Shown here in pieces: positions 6,913-15,769 of a stretch of DNA of 64,000 nt; the stretch's first letter is position 1, and every line of letters begins with the position of its first letter. The stretch covers positions 1-64,000 of the forward strand of contig JAPJQL010000010.1 in NCBI GenBank assembly GCA_030825115.1, given 5' to 3'. A model generated the notes under the pieces. That model was given only the letters and a program-made list of their open reading frames with translations, was not told the origin of the DNA and made no database searches. This DNA is from Lachnospiraceae bacterium. Its GTDB lineage: Bacteria > Bacillota > Clostridia > Lachnospirales > Lachnospiraceae. The translations under genes were made by a program, and so were the position numbers.

Positions 6913-8976
6913 ATGGATGATCAAGTTATCATTGCGCTGGCCGGAAATCCCAACGTCGGCAAAAGTACCATATTTAATGGACTGACCGGTATGCATCAGC
7001 ATACCGGGAACTGGCCGGGCAAAACCGTCGCCTCAGCCCGGGGTACGTTCACCTGTCATGGCAGGGAATACCTGCTTGTGGACCTGCCCGGTACTTATTC
7101 ACTGGCTGCCCATTCTGAGGAAGAAATCATCACACGGGACTATATCTGTTCAGGCGAAGCGGATATGACCATGGTCGTCTGTGATGCCACCTGCCTCGAG
7201 AGAGGGCTTCATCTGCTGAAACAGATTGTGTCACTGGATTTTGTGAAGGATACGGGAACGCCCCTGATCCTGTGTGTCAATCTGTGTGATGAAGCCAGAA
7301 AAAAAGGCATCGAAATAGACTTTGACCTGCTTAAAGATGTGCTGCAGATTCCTGTTATCCACTGCTGCGCCCGGTGTGCCGGTTCCCTGGAAGTGATTCG
7401 GGAGACACTTCGAGATGCCACCGGGATGCGTTGCAGCTATGACTGCCTGGACTTTTCGCCAAAGCAGCTTGCTCTGGAGACCGTTCATTATACGAATCCA
7501 AACTATCGGAAAAGAGAGGAACAGATCGACCGGATCGTGACAGGCCCCGTAACCGGGGGACTCATCATGTTTTTGCTGCTGCTCGTCATCTTCTGGATCA
7601 CACTGACCGGCGCCAATATTCCGTCTGCCATGCTCTGGGATGGGCTGTTCTGGCTGGAAGGAAACCTTGCCGCTGCCCTGGCGTCCATACATACGCCCGA
7701 GTGGCTGACCGGCATGCTCGTCTACGGCATCTACCGTGTGCTCGCCTGGGTCGTCTCAGTCATGCTTCCGCCTATGGCAATCTTCTTCCCGCTGTTTACC
7801 CTCATGGAGGATTTTGGATATCTGCCCCGTGTAGCATTCAATATGGACCGGGCATTCAAACGCTGCAAAGCCTGCGGAAAACAGTGCCTGACCACAGCTA
7901 TGGGATTTGGCTGTAATGCGGCAGGGGTGATCGGCTGCCGCATCATTGACTCGCCGCGGGAGCGGATGATCGCAATCCTCACCAACGCCTTCGTCCCCTG
8001 CAACGGCCGGCTGCCAACACTGTTCATGATGATCACCCTGCTGTTTATGAGCGCCGGGACAGCGGTATCCGGAGCAGCGGTATCCGGGGCAGACATGTCC
8101 AGAACGGCTGCAGAAAGCGCGGCATCCGCCGGATTGGCTGCGCCCGGACCTTCCGGCGTTTGGCAGGCGCTTCCATGGGATCTGTCGCCTGCCGTCGTCT
8201 CCCTGCTTTCGGCAGTCCTGCTTACGCTTGTCATCCTGCTTGGAATCGCGGCTACGCTTGCAGTATCCTGGTTTTTGTCCCACACGCTGTTAAGAGGAAT
8301 TCCGTCTTCCTTTACCCTTGAGCTGCCACCCTACCGCTGTCCCCAGATTGGAAAAGTCATCGTCCGTTCCATCTTTGACCGCACCTTATTTGTGCTGGGG
8401 CGTGCCGCCGCTGTGGCAGCGCCTGCGGGGCTAATCATCTGGCTACTCGCCAACGTGCTCTATGTGGGACCTGAAAACGGCTGGTTTGCCCTCTCGGCTG
8501 CAGCAGGAGGCAGTGTCCTGGCAGAAGGCGCTGCCGCCGCGGAAAGCGCTGCCGGGCTGGCACAGACCGCTCCCAGCATCCTGTCCTGTATCACCGGATT
8601 TTTTGACCCGCTCGGACGCCTGATGGGACTCGACGGAGTGATTCTGGCCGCCTTCCTTCTCGGCTTCCCTGCCAACGAGATTGTGCTGCCCATCATCCTG
8701 ATGGCATACCTCCAATCCTCCACCCTCCTGGAAATGAGCGACCCATCCGCCCTCCTGGGTCTGCTCACCAGTCATGGCTGGACCCGTATGACGGCTGTCT
8801 GCATGATACTTTTCTGCCTGTTCCACTGGCCCTGCTCTACCACCGTGCTCACGGTCAAAAAAGAGACCGGTTCATGGCGCCAGGCTGCCGTTTCCATCCT
8901 TCTCCCCACCGTGGTCGGCATGGGATTATGTATTCTGACCGCCAGTACCGGAAGATTGTTTGCATCTCTGCTATAG
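6913..8976 (+). CDS. feoB: Ferrous iron transporter FeoB
   Basis: The product has 687 residues from ATG 6913. An N-terminal GTPase domain has G1 GNPNVGKS at about 11-18 and G3 DLPG at about 57-60, with NLCDE as the G4-type motif. A membrane part with repeated helices and the FeoB GFGCNAAGVIGCR gate-type sequence follows. FeoB imports Fe2+ across the cytoplasmic membrane. ATG 6913 is preferred over 6895 because GGGAG (6901-6905) lies seven bases upstream. No feoA lies next to it. An Ala/Ser-rich cytoplasmic stretch near 8050-8160 is low complexity. It probably shares a transcript with the sodC-like gene and ends at a bidirectional terminator. Confidence 0.94.
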   Translation: MDDQVIIALAGNPNVGKSTIFNGLTGMHQHTGNWPGKTVASARGTFTCHGREYLLVDLPGTYSLAAHSEEEIITRDYICSGEADMTMVVCDATCLERGLHLLKQIVSLDFVKDTGTPLILCVNLCDEARKKGIEIDFDLLKDVLQIPVIHCCARCAGSLEVIRETLRDATGMRCSYDCLDFSPKQLALETVHYTNPNYRKREEQIDRIVTGPVTGGLIMFLLLLVIFWITLTGANIPSAMLWDGLFWLEGNLAAALASIHTPEWLTGMLVYGIYRVLAWVVSVMLPPMAIFFPLFTLMEDFGYLPRVAFNMDRAFKRCKACGKQCLTTAMGFGCNAAGVIGCRIIDSPRERMIAILTNAFVPCNGRLPTLFMMITLLFMSAGTAVSGAAVSGADMSRTAAESAASAGLAAPGPSGVWQALPWDLSPAVVSLLSAVLLTLVILLGIAATLAVSWFLSHTLLRGIPSSFTLELPPYRCPQIGKVIVRSIFDRTLFVLGRAAAVAAPAGLIIWLLANVLYVGPENGWFALSAAAGGSVLAEGAAAAESAAGLAQTAPSILSCITGFFDPLGRLMGLDGVILAAFLLGFPANEIVLPIILMAYLQSSTLLEMSDPSALLGLLTSHGWTRMTAVCMILFCLFHWPCSTTVLTVKKETGSWRQAAVSILLPTVVGMGLCILTASTGRLFASLL

Positions 8977-9000
8977 GCATATTTCACACCTGAAGAACCA

Positions 9001-9045
9001 AAAATGGCAGCACCGGGGCTCTCATGCCTTTGGTGCTGCCATTTT
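9001..9045. terminator. Bidirectional terminator between feoB and the TM1266-like gene
   Basis: AAAATGGCAGCACC (9001-9014) and GGTGCTGCCATTTT (9032-9045) are perfect 14-base arms. A and T runs on both sides let it act on both converging transcripts. Confidence 0.88.
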
Positions 9046-9050
9046 ACTGA

Positions 9051-9326
9051 TTACGTGCCGACCTTGGAATATAACGCCTTGGAACTGACTCCCTGAAGCC
9101 TGCCCAGCTTCCCGGACACTGCGCTGATGGCATCCGTAGGGGCATCCAGAATAATGCTGATGATGTTAACGCCCTTCTTTTCATATGGCAGACCCATCCG
9201 CCCGATGATATACTGGTTATACTGATGCAGGATGTCGTTCACCGACGATACCGCCGTCTTGTCTTCGATGATGATTCCAATCACCGCGATTCTCGTACCG
9301 GCAGAATCTTCTCTCTTCTCTTCCAC
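9051..9326 (-). CDS. TM1266-family iron-only hydrogenase system regulator
   Basis: This 91-residue ACT-like protein contains RIAVIGIIIEDKTAVSSVNDILHQYNQYIIGRMGLPYEKKGVN in segments typical of the TM1266 family. Members are often encoded near [FeFe]-hydrogenase maturation genes and are presumed to bind a small ligand. No hydrogenase or Hyd maturase gene is present in this window, so this copy stands alone. The GTG at 9326 follows AGGAGGG at five to six bases. It converges on feoB and the HIT gene lies upstream on the same strand. Confidence 0.78.
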   Translation of the reverse strand: MEEKREDSAGTRIAVIGIIIEDKTAVSSVNDILHQYNQYIIGRMGLPYEKKGVNIISIILDAPTDAISAVSGKLGRLQGVSSKALYSKVGT

Positions 9327-9387
9327 CTGATCCCTCCTGACCTATCCATACTGACCTGCCCCGGAGGGCAGCATCCGCCGAGCCGTA

Positions 9388-9810
9388 TTACAGTGCCTTG
9401 CGGATTTTCTCGGCGATTTCTTCATAGTCGGAATCTTCCAGAAGAACCTTTCCGGGATTCATCTCGAATACGCCGCCCCACTCAAACTCGCCTTCGTACT
9501 TCGGAACCAGATGCATGTGCAGATGGCAGCCGGTATCTCCGTAAGCTCCGTAGTTCACTTTCTTCGGGGCAAACACCTTGTGGATAGCCCTTGCAGCCTT
9601 TGCCACATCGGCAAAAAATGCATTCCTTTCCTCGTCGCTCAGCTCGATCATCTCGCTGATATGCCTGTCATGGGCAAGGATCAGGCGTCCCGGGTGGCTC
9701 TGCTCCTTAAATACATACAAAAAACCAGTGTCCATCTTACAGATTGGATATGCGAATTTTGCCACCAGCTCGCCCTGCATACAATATGCACAATTTACAT
9801 CTTTCATCAT
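9388..9810 (-). CDS. HIT-family nucleotide-binding protein
   Basis: This 140-residue protein has the HIT motif HLHMHLVPK near residue 100, in the H-x-H-x-H form that binds the phosphate of nucleotide substrates. An N-terminal CxYC (CAYC) may help bind zinc. HIT proteins hydrolyse or transfer nucleoside monophosphates; the exact substrate cannot be told. The start is ATG 9810, preceded by AAGGAAGG. The longer frame to 9855 has no ribosome-binding site. It lies 61 bases upstream of the TM1266-like gene and may share its transcript. Confidence 0.88.
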   Translation of the reverse strand: MMKDVNCAYCMQGELVAKFAYPICKMDTGFLYVFKEQSHPGRLILAHDRHISEMIELSDEERNAFFADVAKAARAIHKVFAPKKVNYGAYGDTGCHLHMHLVPKYEGEFEWGGVFEMNPGKVLLEDSDYEEIAEKIRKAL

Positions 9811-9921
9811 CAAATACCTTCCTTTGCCATAGTTTATAGAGCTGTAACAGTTCATACTGATACAATTCTACTCCATATGGCTGTCCGGCGCAATCCCTTT
9901 TTACGGCGGAGACGCTTCTCC

Positions 9922-11790
9922 CTACTCACATGTCACCGAAACTCCGGCCGGGTATTTTTTATCATCAATGATGACCCAGACCTCATAGGTTCCCTTCAGT
10001 CCGGCTTTGTTTACGTTGGTCTTTGTCGCCCTCTCATCGGACTCTAAAAATGTGCCGCAGCACATCGCCTGATGGGACACTGCCGCTGTGGAGATATAGT
10101 ACTGGTGTTTCTCTTCTCCCTGCTCCAGAACCAGCATGACCATCTGACCTTTTTCAAATTTGGCGTGGAAGGTAAAGCGGTCCGCTTCGTCCTCAATCCT
10201 TGCATCGCAGGAGTCAGGAAGCAGCACGGATACCGTCTCAGCCGGAACTTCCGTATCAAACTCCGGCGTTACTCCCATCGTTCCAAGGACAGAACCTTCG
10301 CCCAGTTCCAGATTGCCTTCCGGAGCATACAGGGTCATCTTCTCTGCACGGTAATAATTTCCTTTGGTGTGCAGCTCCAGCATCTTTTTGTCGTCGCAGA
10401 TTTCGACGGTGATGGAAGTGAGCGTCCCGCCCATATTCTGCTCAAACGCGCCCAGGGATTCCGAGATCTCCCCGTCCTTGTTGTAGGCGATTCCACCGGA
10501 ATGGACCATGTAATGGCCTTCCTTATAATATTCCACATTACAGATATATGGGGAAAAGAACTCAGCGCCCCTGTCCTTCCCGTACTGCCAGACCTGCTCC
10601 ACCGTCATCTCCTTTGTGTTGATGCGGTAACGGACGCCCCTAGAATAATTGTTTTTGGCCTTTTTGTATGTTTCCTTCACCTTAGAACCCCAGTGATGGT
10701 TGTCAAAGCACATCACATCCCCGTCCGGGGTGATCAGGCACGCATGCTGCTCATACTGCCATTCAAAGTTATTGCCCACCGGCTTAAAGAAATACTTGTC
10801 TACCCATTCCTCTGGCCAGCCTTCCGGGTCTGAGAGAATCCAGTTCAGCTTCCCGGTCTCATAGTCCACGTTTACGATGCTGTCCATGTGCCTTCCCGAA
10901 AACGTCAGGGTATGGCTCTTTTCATCATACCACACGGCATTGTTGTGGAACCAGTCCCGCTCTGACCAGCTTCCGCTCTTTCCAAGCCCCGGCTCAAGAA
11001 AATTCTTATAGTCCCAGGTCTTTAAAATCTCTCCGGTCTCGCGGTCGATCAGTACGCACATATCCTCCACAGTCCCGGTGGAAAGGTCCTCGGTCAGGCA
11101 GAGCAGATTGCCGTCAGGCATCTCAAACGCGTCATGATGAGAGCCGCCGGGCAGACGGTATTCGTGATAAATCTTTCCGCAAAGGCTCGTTTCATACATG
11201 CCGGACATATAATACGGCATCTTTACCAGACGGTCCGTCCCCATCAGGACATGCCCGTTTTTCAGACGTTTCATGTCAAACACGCACTTAATGTTCAGAC
11301 ACCATCTGACGTCCCCCGCATAGTCAAAACCCACCGCCAGCTCCATCGCGGAGGGCGACAAAAAGATGCATGCATCCTGCAGATACTCCGGCGTCGTGTC
11401 CATAGAATACAGAGGCAGGCCATTTTCGAAGATCCGTGGAACTGCAATCTCCACCACATGGCTCTTCCCGCGGTACTCCCGAATCTCCACCTGGTTTACA
11501 TAATCCTCATACAGCCCGAGAACCGGCAGGACATGCTCCCTTGCCCTTGGAAATGTATGCGTTATATTTCCCTGTTTTGCCTTTCCGCGCACGGTCACCG
11601 TCACCGGAGTTTCCTCCTCCGTGTAAAATGCCACAACGGCCGACAGCGGGTTGATCATATATAAATTGTAGGAAACAAGCGGGCGGTCAACCGTATATGT
11701 CCCCCTTCGCAGTTCTTCAAGCATCACCCTCTCTGCCTCTGCCTGTTTTTGAATCATGTGTTTCTGAAATGAATAAGCTGTGCCTGCCAT
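9922..11790 (-). CDS. assT: Aryl-sulfate sulfotransferase (ASST family), cytoplasmic type
   Basis: The product has 622 residues from ATG 11790, which follows AAGGGGAAGG by eight bases. It shows the arylsulfotransferase propeller motifs HHDAFEMPDGNLL, FHNNAVWYDEKS, SGRHMDSI and YEQHACLITPDGD, covering the catalytic His residues of the family. ASST enzymes move a sulfo group from one phenolic sulfate to another phenol through a sulfo-histidine, without PAPS. No signal peptide is seen, unlike periplasmic AssT of proteobacteria. A Crp/Fnr gene lies upstream and a DASS permease is divergent, which suggests that sulfated compounds are imported first. The upstream gap contains symmetric sequences at 11827-11901. 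Confidence 0.87.
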   Translation of the reverse strand: MAGTAYSFQKHMIQKQAEAERVMLEELRRGTYTVDRPLVSYNLYMINPLSAVVAFYTEEETPVTVTVRGKAKQGNITHTFPRAREHVLPVLGLYEDYVNQVEIREYRGKSHVVEIAVPRIFENGLPLYSMDTTPEYLQDACIFLSPSAMELAVGFDYAGDVRWCLNIKCVFDMKRLKNGHVLMGTDRLVKMPYYMSGMYETSLCGKIYHEYRLPGGSHHDAFEMPDGNLLCLTEDLSTGTVEDMCVLIDRETGEILKTWDYKNFLEPGLGKSGSWSERDWFHNNAVWYDEKSHTLTFSGRHMDSIVNVDYETGKLNWILSDPEGWPEEWVDKYFFKPVGNNFEWQYEQHACLITPDGDVMCFDNHHWGSKVKETYKKAKNNYSRGVRYRINTKEMTVEQVWQYGKDRGAEFFSPYICNVEYYKEGHYMVHSGGIAYNKDGEISESLGAFEQNMGGTLTSITVEICDDKKMLELHTKGNYYRAEKMTLYAPEGNLELGEGSVLGTMGVTPEFDTEVPAETVSVLLPDSCDARIEDEADRFTFHAKFEKGQMVMLVLEQGEEKHQYYISTAAVSHQAMCCGTFLESDERATKTNVNKAGLKGTYEVWVIIDDKKYPAGVSVTCE

Positions 11791-11826
11791 AGATAACACC
11801 TTCCCCTTCTCCGGCTTTTCCCCGCC

Positions 11827-11855
11827 GGTATGTTTTGACAAAATCATAACATACC
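11827..11855. promoter_or_regulatory. Inverted repeat upstream of assT
   Basis: GGTATGTT (11827-11834) and AACATACC (11848-11855) are perfect 8-base arms 13 bases apart, about 40 bases before the assT start. It could be an operator or a leader hairpin. Confidence 0.5.
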
Positions 11856-11863
11856 TTTTTTTC

Positions 11864-11901
11864 CAGGAACTTAGCCGCGGCTAGATTTCTATCAGGAACT
11901 T
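11864..11901. repeat. Direct repeats flanking a palindrome, assT upstream region
   Basis: CAGGAACTT occurs at 11864-11872 and again at 11893-11901. Between them is the perfect 12-base palindrome TAGCCGCGGCTA (11872-11883). The stretch lies between the Crp/Fnr gene and assT and may be a regulator-binding region. Confidence 0.55.
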
Positions 11902-11921
11902 TTGGCAAACTTTTGTTGGCC

Positions 11922-12590
11922 TTACAGCCTGGCCTTTAATCCCTCCTCATCCAGTACCACGATCTGGCCGTTTTCCTTATTCAGGATTCCTTCCTTTTTC
12001 AGGCTGGCGGCAAGCTTATACACCGTTACCGGGTGCATCCCCAGATATTTGGCAATCTCGGCATAGGTAAAGCCCTTTGGCACTACCCGTATTCCTCTCT
12101 CCGGGTTACTGAATTCCAGCAGCCATTTATAAAACCGCCTGGAAGCGCTCTCTTCCTGGGAACTGTAAAATTTTCTGACCAGGGTCACATAGTTTAACGT
12201 CACCGCCTCGATCACGTAAGACTGAAACTGCGGGTCTTCCTCCAGCAGGCGCTCAAATGTCTTCTCATCCAGACGGTAAAAGCAGCAGTCTGTTTTGGTA
12301 TCAATGCCAAACGGCGTATTCTCCTCTTCCTCCCGCGGCTTTGCCTCTCCCCGCACCTTCCGGTAATGCCGCATCAGCGCCGGGGCAAATCCCAAAAGGC
12401 TTTCCTGGGAAAAATACAAAAAATCCTTCTCTTCCCCTTCGCTGGTAAGGGACGTCAGGCTCGCAATCCCCTTTACCAGATAATAAATATAAGTATCGGA
12501 CAGCATCGGATTGCAGATCGATGTTTCCTTCTCAACTTTAATCTGCGTCCCGTAATGCTTAAAGTACTGGATCAGTCCCACTTTCCCCAT
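11922..12590 (-). CDS. Crp/Fnr-family transcriptional regulator
   Basis: The 222-residue protein has an N-terminal cyclic-nucleotide-binding-like domain and a C-terminal winged helix with recognition region FTYAEIAKYLGMHPVTVYKLAASLKKEGIL. The effector is unknown. No N-terminal Cys cluster for an Fe-S centre is apparent, so an Fnr-type oxygen sensor is not supported. It is divergent from the DASS permease and upstream of assT on the same strand, so it is the likely local regulator of both. Its start at 12590 lies about 144 bases from the permease start. Confidence 0.85.
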   Translation of the reverse strand: MGKVGLIQYFKHYGTQIKVEKETSICNPMLSDTYIYYLVKGIASLTSLTSEGEEKDFLYFSQESLLGFAPALMRHYRKVRGEAKPREEEENTPFGIDTKTDCCFYRLDEKTFERLLEEDPQFQSYVIEAVTLNYVTLVRKFYSSQEESASRRFYKWLLEFSNPERGIRVVPKGFTYAEIAKYLGMHPVTVYKLAASLKKEGILNKENGQIVVLDEEGLKARL

Positions 12591-12633
12591 AAATCCAAGC
12601 CCTCTCTTTCCTCCAGATTCTATTGAAGATTTC

Positions 12634-12699
12634 TTCTCCCAAATATAACCTGGACTATATTCTGTATATTGTTAATATATTATCATGATACTGGGAGAA
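12634..12699. promoter_or_regulatory. Inverted TTCTCCCA/TGGGAGAA pair in the crp-permease gap
   Basis: TTCTCCCA (12634-12641) and TGGGAGAA (12692-12699) face each other across a 50-base AT-rich centre in the divergent promoter region. They could be two half-sites of a regulator acting on both genes. No confident -35/-10 pair was assigned. Confidence 0.35.
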
Positions 12700-12734
12700 A
12701 TGAAATACCAACGATAAAATAAGGGGGTTACACT

Positions 12735-14198
12735 ATGTCACAAACACAAAAGAAAGACTTTTACAAGCTCCATCTGGGAATCGGTATCTCCATCATGGTA
12801 CTGTTCCGTTTTCTTCCGATCCAGCTGCCGAATGTCACGCCGCTTGGAATGGAAATCCTGGGGATCTTCATCGGCACGCTGTATCTCTGGACCATGTCCG
12901 ATCCGATCATCTCCAGTATCCTTGCCATCTTCATGGTAGGATTGTCGGACTACGGCTCCATGAATGAGGTCCTTACCGCTACGTTCGGCAACCCCATCCT
13001 GGTGCAGGTCCTGTTTTTGCTGACTGCGATCAACTGCCTGGTGGAAAACAACCTGGCTGAGTACTGCGGCAGGTTCTTCCTGACCCGGAAAATATGCCTG
13101 GGGCGACCCTGGGTCATGACCTTTTTGATCATGGTGGCATGCATCCTGATGGGTGCTTTTATGGGCGGATTTACTCCCATTTTCCTGTTCTGCCCAATCC
13201 TTTATGATATCTTCCAGACGGTAGGTATAAAAAAACATGAAAAATTTCCTACCATCATGCTGATACTTGTCACCATCGCCACACTGCTCGGCTTCCCTAT
13301 CCCGCCATTTATGGGCAACGGTCTGGCGCTGATCAGAAACTACGCAACGGTCACCGGCAACATGGGATCTGTTGTGGAGATCAACAACGCCGGATATCTG
13401 GCTGTCGGCCTGATCCATGCATTTGTCTGTGCCGCCGTGATCATATTAATATGCAAATATATCCTGAGGCCGGATACCAGCAAATTAAAGAACCTGACCA
13501 TGGAAACCCTGAACAAAAACCCGCTGCCTCCGATGAACTTAAAGCAAAAATTCATCGCGATTTCGTTCACCACTTTCATTTTGACTCTTTTGATCCCCAG
13601 CGTGTTCCCCACGCATCCGATCGGAATCTTTGTGAAAGGAAACAACTATGGAATCGCCGCATTTTATGTATTCCTGCTCTGTGCGATCCGGATTGATAAA
13701 AAACCGATCATGGACTTCACACAGGCCATGAAGAGATTCTCCTGGAGCAGCTACTTCCTGATCGCAGCGGCAATCCTCCTTGGAAATGCACTGACCAGCG
13801 AGAGCACCGGCGTATCCGGATTTTTAAATACTGTTTTGATGCCGCTCTTTGACCATGTTCCGATCCCGGTATTTGCAGTCATCATCATGGTGCTGACCGT
13901 CGTCCTGACAAACCTCTGCAACAGCTTCGTGATCGGCCTGCTGCTGCAGCCCGTCATCGCGACCTTCTGTATGGCCACCGGGCTGAACTCTGCACCGATC
14001 GTATCCATGATGATCCTGTTCGTGCTCTCTGCAGCGGCAGTTACCCCGGCTGCATCCCCGTTTGCCGCCCTGCTCTTTGGCAATAAGGACTGGCTGAAAT
14101 CGGGTGAGATTTATAAGTATACAATGCTGTTTGCGGCAATCGAACTGATCATTGTGATCGCCGTCAGCCTGCCTGTCGCCCAGCTTTTGATCCATTGA
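12735..14198 (+). CDS. DASS/SLC13-type anion permease
   Basis: This 487-residue protein is hydrophobic throughout, with about 11-12 predicted membrane helices. It resembles the divalent anion:sodium symporter superfamily (sodium:sulfate or dicarboxylate type). GGGGG lies upstream of ATG 12735. The substrate cannot be read from sequence alone. Its position divergent from the Crp/Fnr regulator and assT suggests a sulfate or sulfated organic anion, but this is inference. It ends at a bidirectional terminator at 14223-14263. Confidence 0.8.
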   Translation: MSQTQKKDFYKLHLGIGISIMVLFRFLPIQLPNVTPLGMEILGIFIGTLYLWTMSDPIISSILAIFMVGLSDYGSMNEVLTATFGNPILVQVLFLLTAINCLVENNLAEYCGRFFLTRKICLGRPWVMTFLIMVACILMGAFMGGFTPIFLFCPILYDIFQTVGIKKHEKFPTIMLILVTIATLLGFPIPPFMGNGLALIRNYATVTGNMGSVVEINNAGYLAVGLIHAFVCAAVIILICKYILRPDTSKLKNLTMETLNKNPLPPMNLKQKFIAISFTTFILTLLIPSVFPTHPIGIFVKGNNYGIAAFYVFLLCAIRIDKKPIMDFTQAMKRFSWSSYFLIAAAILLGNALTSESTGVSGFLNTVLMPLFDHVPIPVFAVIIMVLTVVLTNLCNSFVIGLLLQPVIATFCMATGLNSAPIVSMMILFVLSAAAVTPAASPFAALLFGNKDWLKSGEIYKYTMLFAAIELIIVIAVSLPVAQLLIH

Positions 14199-14222
14199 TT
14201 TCAAACAGATCTCATAAAACCT

Positions 14223-14263
14223 GAAAAGGGAAGGAACCCACAAATCGGATTTCTTCCCTTTTC
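14223..14263. terminator. Bidirectional terminator, permease / DUF3798 operon
   Basis: GAAAAGGGAAG (14223-14233) and CTTCCCTTTTC (14253-14263) form an 11-base stem between two converging transcripts, with T-rich tails on both sides. Confidence 0.8.
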
Positions 14264-14275
14264 TTTATCTTATTC

Positions 14276-15769
14276 TTAAGCTGCCTCACCGGCTCCTGCA
14301 GCCGGCTTGGTATTTTCTTCCTCTTTCGGTTTTGCCACTTTCTTCCATGCATGCATAGCCAGTGCCATAGCAATAACGCCGTAGGACACGAATACACGGA
14401 AATACTCACCGATCACCGGATCGCCGAACAATTCCTTACCTGCCAGCGGTGATACGATGAACAGGGTGTGGAACAGGACGATTCCGAGAAGCGCCTGCTT
14501 ATTGGTCGCCTTCTGTACGGATGCTCCGCCTACCAGCAGGGCTGCAATCGCGAACTGCCCTACCTGGGTATGCGCGCCGTAAGTGGAGAGCGTTCCCACG
14601 TTCTGCAAGAAGATCAGCTGTCCCCAGCTTGCAAGCACAGTCGAGAAGATCATTGCAATGATACGGGTACGGTCTACGTTGATACCAGCCGCATTGGCCA
14701 CGGTACGGCTCTGTCCGACTGCACGCATATTCTGTCCCAGACGGGTTCTCATCAGTACATTGTTAAATCCGCAGAGGGCTGCGATGCAGAGATACGTCAT
14801 GACCGGAAGCTGTACCACGATCAGCACATTGTAAATCGTCGGGATATAGGTCAGCGCATATACAACCGCCGCCAACGCGATATACACCATAGCCCGCTTC
14901 GGATCGTATGCAGACCTTGCCGCATTCTCATCGATATCTGCCTTCCTGCTCTGCATCTTAGAGAGGACCACACGGATCACCTGCCAGATTACTGTCCCAA
15001 GGCACAGAAGCTCAACGGCCGAAAGCAGCATCAGACGGTCTTTTGCCAGGAACTGCTCTACCGGTTTGATGAAGGTCACGCCATAGACAACAACTGCCAG
15101 CGCCGCCTGCATTCCAACCCGCTTCCAGTTGACTTCTTTTTTCTTTGCCAGGTTGAACAGCACATTACATACAAGGCCAGCCACAGCCAGATAAAATCCA
15201 ATCTCGATGATGGTCAGCATCGGCACCGTATCCAGTGCGTATTTTACCGTATCCTTCAAGTCGATCGTATTCTTAACGCCTACGCCTGTCGCAATCATCA
15301 GGGTCGGATTGTTCATGGCGATCACGCCGCCGAAGATGAACAGGAAGATCAGCTGGTAGATACCGTCTGCAAAGTAGCCCAGCACCAGACCGCCAATCAT
15401 CTCATTGCCCTTCATGTGGTTAAACAGCTTACCAACCAGGAAACCGAAAAATACTGCAAACGGTGTCGCCAGCGCTACCGTCAGCATAAATCCGCTGATG
15501 CCGGTAAATCCCCAGTACGTCGTCAAAAAGATGGCAATCTGAGCCGCCATTGCGCCGATGACGATACCAAAGTTCAATCCCAGACCGGCGATAACCGGAA
15601 TGATCAGGGAAAGCACGATAAACGCGTTACGGGCAATACGGGTAAACAGTTCCGGAATCACAAAGGTCAACGGCTGCTTCGACGCGATCGTTGCCCCCAC
15701 ACTCAGGAAAATGAACAGGATCACAACCTTGTTCTTGAATAATATATCCATTAATTTCTTCTTATTCAC
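14276..15769 (-). CDS. Sugar-type ABC importer permease 2 (DUF3798 system)
   Basis: The product has 497 residues with about ten hydrophobic helices of the BPD_transp_2/RbsC-like family, and a charged insertion near the middle. It forms the membrane channel with the preceding permease. The start is GTG 15769, eight bases after AAAGGAGG, and overlaps the stop of the upstream permease by eight bases (GTGAATAA). It is the last gene of the operon. Confidence 0.88.
   Translation of the reverse strand: MNKKKLMDILFKNKVVILFIFLSVGATIASKQPLTFVIPELFTRIARNAFIVLSLIIPVIAGLGLNFGIVIGAMAAQIAIFLTTYWGFTGISGFMLTVALATPFAVFFGFLVGKLFNHMKGNEMIGGLVLGYFADGIYQLIFLFIFGGVIAMNNPTLMIATGVGVKNTIDLKDTVKYALDTVPMLTIIEIGFYLAVAGLVCNVLFNLAKKKEVNWKRVGMQAALAVVVYGVTFIKPVEQFLAKDRLMLLSAVELLCLGTVIWQVIRVVLSKMQSRKADIDENAARSAYDPKRAMVYIALAAVVYALTYIPTIYNVLIVVQLPVMTYLCIAALCGFNNVLMRTRLGQNMRAVGQSRTVANAAGINVDRTRIIAMIFSTVLASWGQLIFLQNVGTLSTYGAHTQVGQFAIAALLVGGASVQKATNKQALLGIVLFHTLFIVSPLAGKELFGDPVIGEYFRVFVSYGVIAMALAMHAWKKVAKPKEEENTKPAAGAGEAA

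Noticed and set aside
14468..15742. 424-residue plus-strand frame opposite the permease gene
   Set aside because: It is antisense to a clear membrane permease; the His/Arg/Gln-rich composition is typical of a shadow frame.
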